Below, piece after piece: positions 6,405 to 8,861 of a stretch of DNA of 8,861 nucleotides. The stretch comes from JAVBRU01 sp031547595 (GTDB lineage Bacteria > Bacillota > Clostridia > Christensenellales > Aristaeellaceae). The translations under genes were made by a program, and so were the position numbers. Position 1 is the stretch's first letter; every line of letters starts with the position of its first letter. The stretch lies in contig JAVBRU010000070.1 in NCBI GenBank assembly GCA_031547595.1, forward strand, positions 1-8,861, in the 5' to 3' direction. A model generated the notes under the pieces. That model saw only the letters and a list, made by a program, of their open reading frames with translations. It was not told the DNA's origin and searched no databases.

Positions 6405-6648
6405 TTGCTAAGGGGCTGTGAACGGCAGAAAAGGCCACCAATCTCATCCCAAGCATCCAGTAGAGCCAATACCTTTGCTGATGCTCGAACGACGGCATGA
6501 TGAGGGCAAAAACAGCAGTCAAATTCAGGAGATTTACTACCATTTGTTACTACCATTTTACTACCACCATCAAAAACAATGCCCTCGCAATGGGCGTAAA
6601 ATACGGAAACCAGAATGAAAATACGAAAAACTTTGCACAATTGAGCAC
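6405..6648. other. Non-coding stretch with a triple TTACTACCA repeat
   Basis: No supported gene. The notable feature is three tandemly spaced copies of TTACTACCA at 6534, 6547 and 6558, with 13- and 11-base periods. The remaining frames here are short, overlap each other and lack start signals. Confidence 0.4.
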
Positions 6649-6693
6649 AAAAAAGCCTCGAAATCACTTGTTTTTCGTGATTTCGAGGCTTTT
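6649..6693 (-). terminator. Terminator of tRNA-Pro (bidirectional shape)
   Basis: A perfect 13-bp stem, GCCTCGAAATCAC (6655-6667) with GTGATTTCGAGGC (6677-6689), has a 9-base loop. It is followed on the minus strand by six T residues (A run 6649-6654). Four T residues on the other side would let it act on plus-strand transcripts too. It lies 2 bases beyond the tRNA 3' CCA end. Confidence 0.9.
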
Positions 6694-6695
6694 GT

Positions 6696-6772
6696 TGGTC
6701 TGGGTGAGAAGATTCGAACTTCCGGCCTCTTGAACCCCATTCAAGCACGCTACCAAACTGCGCCACACCCAG
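6696..6772 (-). tRNA. tRNA-Pro, anticodon GGG
   Basis: A complete cloverleaf on the minus strand, 77 nt including an encoded CCA. The acceptor CTGGGTG pairs with CACCCAG; the D stem is GCGC/GCGT; the anticodon stem CTTGA/TCAAG encloses the loop ATGGGGT, giving U33 and anticodon GGG (reads CCC/CCU); the variable region is AGGCC; the T stem is GGAAG/CTTCT with loop TTCGAAT; discriminator A, then CCA. Position 32 is A, which is less usual. The gene has its own promoter and terminator, so it is a monocistronic unit. tRNA 3' ends are common integration sites, and the unusual DNA on its 3' side fits that. Confidence 0.95.
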
Positions 6773-6800
6773 ATACTGCATCGCAAACGACGCGATGTTG

Positions 6801-6829
6801 ATTATAGCACAGCATCCGTGCTTTGTCAA
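6801..6829 (-). promoter_or_regulatory. Sigma-A type promoter of tRNA-Pro
   Basis: On the minus strand, a perfect consensus TTGACA (-35, 6824-6829) and a perfect TATAAT (-10, 6801-6806) are separated by 17 bp. Both boxes and the spacing are ideal, as expected for a strong stable-RNA promoter. Transcription would start about 20 bases before the tRNA 5' end. Confidence 0.93.
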
Positions 6830-6978
6830 TGCCTTTTGGAAAATTAATCGAGATAATTTGCATCAAAAATGCTTCAAAAACTTTACATCACGGCAAGCGC
6901 ATTTGGGTACATAAAAAAGGAATTAAAATCAAAAGGGGAATGGTCACTTGGTGTGAAGGTAACCCCGAGGTGAGGAGG

Positions 6979-7164
6979 GTGGAAAAGAAACGGCTAAAGG
7001 CAGCGCTGCAGGGGATAAGTGACCCACGGCGAGATTACGGAAACAGGCGTCACAAGCTGGAGAGCATAATCATCATAGGGTTAGGCAGCAAAATATGTGG
7101 CGGCGAAGGGATTGTCGTAATGGATAAATTTGGAGACAAAAGAATGGGATGGATAACGTTCTGA
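6979..7164 (+). pseudogene. ISAs1-family transposase, N-terminal fragment
   Basis: About 61 residues resembling the N-terminal DDE_Tnp_1-associated domain of ISAs1-family transposases (family pattern: L..ipDPR...G.rH.L..il......lcG...f..i..Fg). Seen: LKAALQGISDPRRDYG, then RRHKLESIIIIGLGSKICGGEG, then DKFGDKRMGWITF. GTG 6979 is the likely start because GAGGTGA (6967-6973) lies 5 bases upstream. The frame could be read back to 6823, but that part would overlap the tRNA promoter and does not look like the family. The frame stops at 7164, and the catalytic DDE domain (full proteins are about 350-400 residues) is absent. Repeat E2 follows about 30 bp later, so the element is dead. Terminal repeats of the IS were not identified. 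Confidence 0.72.
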
Positions 7165-7190
7165 CACAATTGGATTTAGGCTTACGGGTG

Positions 7191-7283
7191 AACAGTTTTT
7201 CCGTCAGGCAAGGAACCGAAAGGAGGCGTAGCCGGCAGCTACGTTGACTGGAGGACGACGCAGACTGGCGGGAAAAATGCCAG
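7191..7283. repeat. Hairpin repeat element E2
   Basis: An imperfect inverted repeat pairs TTTTTCCGTCAG (7196-7207) with CTGGCGGGAAAAA (7265-7277). The centre is a hairpin, CGTAGC (7227-7232) and GCTACG (7238-7243), with a 5-base loop. Read on the plus strand it lines up with the reverse complement of E1: T-run, CCGTC, purine-rich spacer, central hairpin, GGC/GAC spacer, A-run. I could not find a clear outer terminal repeat or target duplication, so its limits are approximate. It separates the two transposase fragments. Confidence 0.55.
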
Positions 7284-7315
7284 CCGAAAACTAAAGACTT
7301 CAGCACTTTAACAAA

Positions 7316-7729
7316 TTACTGCCAATATCCAGTGCAATAAAACCAACCAAGAATATCCTGAATAGAGACAGAACGAAAGGCCAAAGGAATCGCATCAATC
7401 AGCGCCTCAACCGTTCTAGCTTTTAGGGCGCGAAGGAAAGCTTTGATCTTTGACCACATGTGCTCAATCGGATTGAGGGCGGGGCTGTAGGGCGGCAGGT
7501 AAAGGATGGAGGCTCCCGCAGCTTCAATGACTTTCCTCACCCCTTCAACCTTATGGGTGCGAAGATTATCCATGGTGACAATATCGCCGGGCCTAAGGGA
7601 ATTGCTAAGAAGATCTTGAAGATAGCTTTGGAATCTCTCGCCATTCACTGCAACTGAAAATGTTGTATAAACTGTTTCGCCATTCAAGCGCACGGAGGAT
7701 AGCATCGTTGTCGATTTAGACGTATTTGT
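7316..7729 (-). pseudogene. IS630-family transposase, C-terminal fragment
   Basis: C-terminal half of a DDE_3 / IS630-family transposase. Counting from the ATG at 7703-7705 (129 residues): the second catalytic Asp46 in VTMDNLRTHK and the third catalytic acid Glu81 in YLPPYSPALNPIEHMWSKIK are both present and textbook for the family. The family-like sequence continues a few codons upstream of that ATG (SKSTTML) and is then cut by an in-frame stop at 7730-7732. The N-terminal HTH domain and the first catalytic Asp are missing; full proteins are about 340 residues. The fragment cannot be active alone. It is flanked by E2 on its 3' side and E3 beyond its broken 5' end. Confidence 0.88.
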
Positions 7730-7773
7730 CTAAAAGTCCGTGTAAGTGGGCAACATATCCTAAAAGAGATGTT

Positions 7774-7935
7774 AGGGCGTGTTTCAAAACTCTTAACATG
7801 CATCTTCGGGGTCTAAAAGCACCATTTCTGCGTTGTCAAACCTTGAAATAGCGGTGCTATTCCAGCGGTTTTCCGCCTTGAACTGACGCTTTATCCTCGC
7901 GACTCTGCACGTCCCGGACTTTTGAAACACGCCCT
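7774..7935. repeat. MITE-like hairpin element E3
   Basis: The ends are perfect 16-bp inverted repeats, AGGGCGTGTTTCAAAA (7774-7789) and its complement (7920-7935). The central hairpin is AATAGC-GGT-GCTATT (7847-7861). The sequence around it matches E1 well: AAACCTTGA before it (E1: AAACTTGA) and CCAGCGGTTTTCCGCCTTGAAC after it in short blocks (E1: CTGGCG, TTTTCC, TTCGAAC). No coding capacity of its own is supported. A clear target duplication was not found. Confidence 0.75.
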
Positions 7936-7947
7936 GAATTTTACAAC

Positions 7948-7986
7948 AAAAAACGAGCGTTGTAATCCGACTTCGCTCGCTTTTTT
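7948..7986 (-). terminator. Probable intrinsic terminator (both orientations)
   Basis: CGAGCG (7954-7959) pairs with CGCTCG (7974-7979), flanked by A6 (7948-7953) on one side and T6 (7981-7986) on the other. It can terminate minus-strand transcripts from the metallopeptidase gene, though it lies over 100 bp beyond that stop. A second stem (TTACAAC 7941-7947 with GTTGTAA 7959-7965) would compete with it. Confidence 0.6.
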
Positions 7987-8014
7987 CGTTCCTGTATACA
8001 CCCTCATGCTTCTT

Positions 8015-8075
8015 GGCTCGGTACACAAGTGGGGTCAAGGGAAATGACTTTCCCTGCAGGGACTGGGACAGAGCC
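8015..8075. other. Structured intergenic region, possible small RNA or repeat
   Basis: GGCTC (8015-8019) can pair with GAGCC (8071-8075) around a perfect inner hairpin, GGGAAA-TGAC-TTTCCC (8039-8054), next to the palindrome CCCTGCAGGG (8052-8061). A minus-strand frame crosses this region (8077 down into E3) but is not supported as a gene. Function unknown. Confidence 0.3.
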
Positions 8076-8095
8076 ACGGCGTAATCCCGTTCTCC

Positions 8096-8779
8096 TCAAT
8101 CCCTTCTGCGGCTATTTGCCATAGTATACAGCCGCAGCAGCTGCAGCGCTGCGGAAACAAAAGCCGCCACATAGGTGAGCGCCGCCGCATTGAGCACGCT
8201 GCGCACGCCTTTTTCTTCTTCCTGGGTCACATAGCCGCTTTCGGTTAGCATGGCGACGGCGCGGCGGCTGGCGTCAAACTCCACCGGCAAGGTGATGAGC
8301 GTGAAAATGACGATCAGCGCATATAGCACCAGCCCTACATTGATGAGCGGGGAAAAGGAAAAAATGAATCCGGCCAGAAAGAGCGGCCATGCCAGCTTGG
8401 AGCCAAAGTTGACCACTGGCACGGCGGCAGAGCGGAGCTTGAGGAAGGGGTATTCTTCGGCCTCCTGCAGGGCGTGTCCGGCCTCGTGCGCGGCAATGCC
8501 AAGCGCCGCGACGCTGCTTGATTGATACACGCCCTCAGACAGGCGTAGGGTATCGGTCCGCGGGTCGTAATGATCGGTCAATGTGCCGGAAGTACGCTCA
8601 ATACGGATAGCACCCAGGTTTTTCTGGTCCAATAATTCGCCAATGGCCTCGGCGGCGCTTTGCCCGCGCTGCGTGCCCACCTTGCTGTATTTTTGATAGG
8701 TGCTCTTCACCCGCGCCTGCGCCCATAGGCCCAGCAACAGCCCAGGCAGCACCAAAATCAATGTCCAATCATAAATCAT
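8096..8779 (-). CDS. Membrane zinc metallopeptidase, YugP family
   Basis: A 227-residue integral membrane protein of the neutral zinc metallopeptidase family (Zn_peptidase_2, YugP-like). The substrate is not established for the family. ATG 8777-8779 is preceded by GGAAGGAG about 9 bases upstream on the minus strand. Seen: an N-terminal hydrophobic segment (about 3-20); a soluble part with DHYDPRTDTLRLSE at 69-82, typical of the family; the zinc site HEAGH with His98, Glu99 and His102; two further hydrophobic segments at about 125-165; an LPVEFDASRRA motif that probably supplies the third zinc ligand (Glu or Asp); and a C-terminal hydrophobic segment (about 198-218). Length and motif order are normal, so the gene looks intact. 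It is GC-richer than the island genes and resembles alr-ldcA in composition, which suggests return to core chromosome. Transcription probably ends at the 7948-7986 stem. Confidence 0.92.
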   Translation of the reverse strand: MIYDWTLILVLPGLLLGLWAQARVKSTYQKYSKVGTQRGQSAAEAIGELLDQKNLGAIRIERTSGTLTDHYDPRTDTLRLSEGVYQSSSVAALGIAAHEAGHALQEAEEYPFLKLRSAAVPVVNFGSKLAWPLFLAGFIFSFSPLINVGLVLYALIVIFTLITLPVEFDASRRAVAMLTESGYVTQEEEKGVRSVLNAAALTYVAAFVSAALQLLRLYTMANSRRRD

Positions 8780-8861
8780 TTTTTCATGCTCCTTCCTTGT
8801 ATTCTATACTACTTTATCATTGTATCATAAAAAATGAAATATACAACGGCATGCCATGCTC
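8780..8861. other. Upstream region of the metallopeptidase gene
   Basis: AT-rich, with a TATCAT direct repeat (8816-8821 and 8824-8829). A minus-strand TATAGAAT near 8803-8810 is a plausible -10, but no good -35 is seen. No gene is visible at the window edge. Confidence 0.3.

Noticed and set aside
6531..6570. CRISPR-like array
   Set aside because: Only three 9-base repeats with 2-4 base gaps; no spacers of CRISPR size and no cas genes in the window.
6200..6829. Minus-strand open frame of 209 codons
   Set aside because: It runs through the tRNA promoter, the tRNA-Pro gene and its terminator, so it cannot be a normal protein gene.
6823..6978. Upstream extension of the ISAs1 fragment frame to 6823
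   Set aside because: It would start inside the tRNA promoter, and its residues do not fit the family; a good ribosome binding site supports GTG 6979.
7793..8077. Minus-strand open frame of 94 codons
   Set aside because: Its second half is E3 repeat sequence and its first half is the structured intergenic region; no start signal was found. Similar frames arise when such repeats are translated.

Overview
The window looks like a low-to-moderate GC Firmicute, probably a gut-type Clostridia member. This rests on the gene families: Alr, an S66 LD-carboxypeptidase, a YugP-type metallopeptidase and a Firmicutes-phage distal tail protein, together with Gram-positive style Shine-Dalgarno sites and a tRNA gene that encodes its own CCA. 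Species cannot be named from the sequence alone.

Layout. (1) 1-1718 is core chromosome: the 3' part of an alanine racemase gene overlaps by 4 bp an intact LD-carboxypeptidase gene, and a strong intrinsic terminator follows. Both products act on D-Ala-containing peptidoglycan peptides or precursors. (2) 1719-8095 is an accessory patchwork. It holds a phage tail (Dit) gene truncated at both ends; a minus-strand, unusually short FtsW/RodA-like (SEDS) membrane protein; a 160-bp MITE-like hairpin element (E1) just upstream of it; a small unknown frame ending in a terminator; an intact gene fusing an XRE helix-turn-helix to a HipA-like kinase; an unrecognised open frame; a tRNA-Pro(GGG) with a near-perfect promoter and terminator; an ISAs1-family transposase fragment; a second hairpin element (E2); an IS630-family transposase fragment; and a third hairpin element (E3). 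(3) 8096-8779 returns to apparent core sequence: a minus-strand membrane zinc metallopeptidase of the YugP family, with terminator-like and structured DNA downstream.

How the parts relate. The flanking housekeeping genes concern the cell envelope. The middle reads as a hot spot where phage, IS and small non-autonomous elements have accumulated around a tRNA gene. The only clearly intact accessory genes are the HTH-HipA fusion, a plausible self-regulating toxin-antitoxin-like kinase, and the short SEDS protein. The most distinctive structural signal is that E1, E2 and E3 share one architecture: an outer or nested inverted repeat around a short central hairpin whose two arms change together between copies (CGTAGC/GCTACG versus AATAGC/GCTATT). 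This suggests a family whose folded form is maintained. No CRISPR array, replication origin or rRNA was seen.
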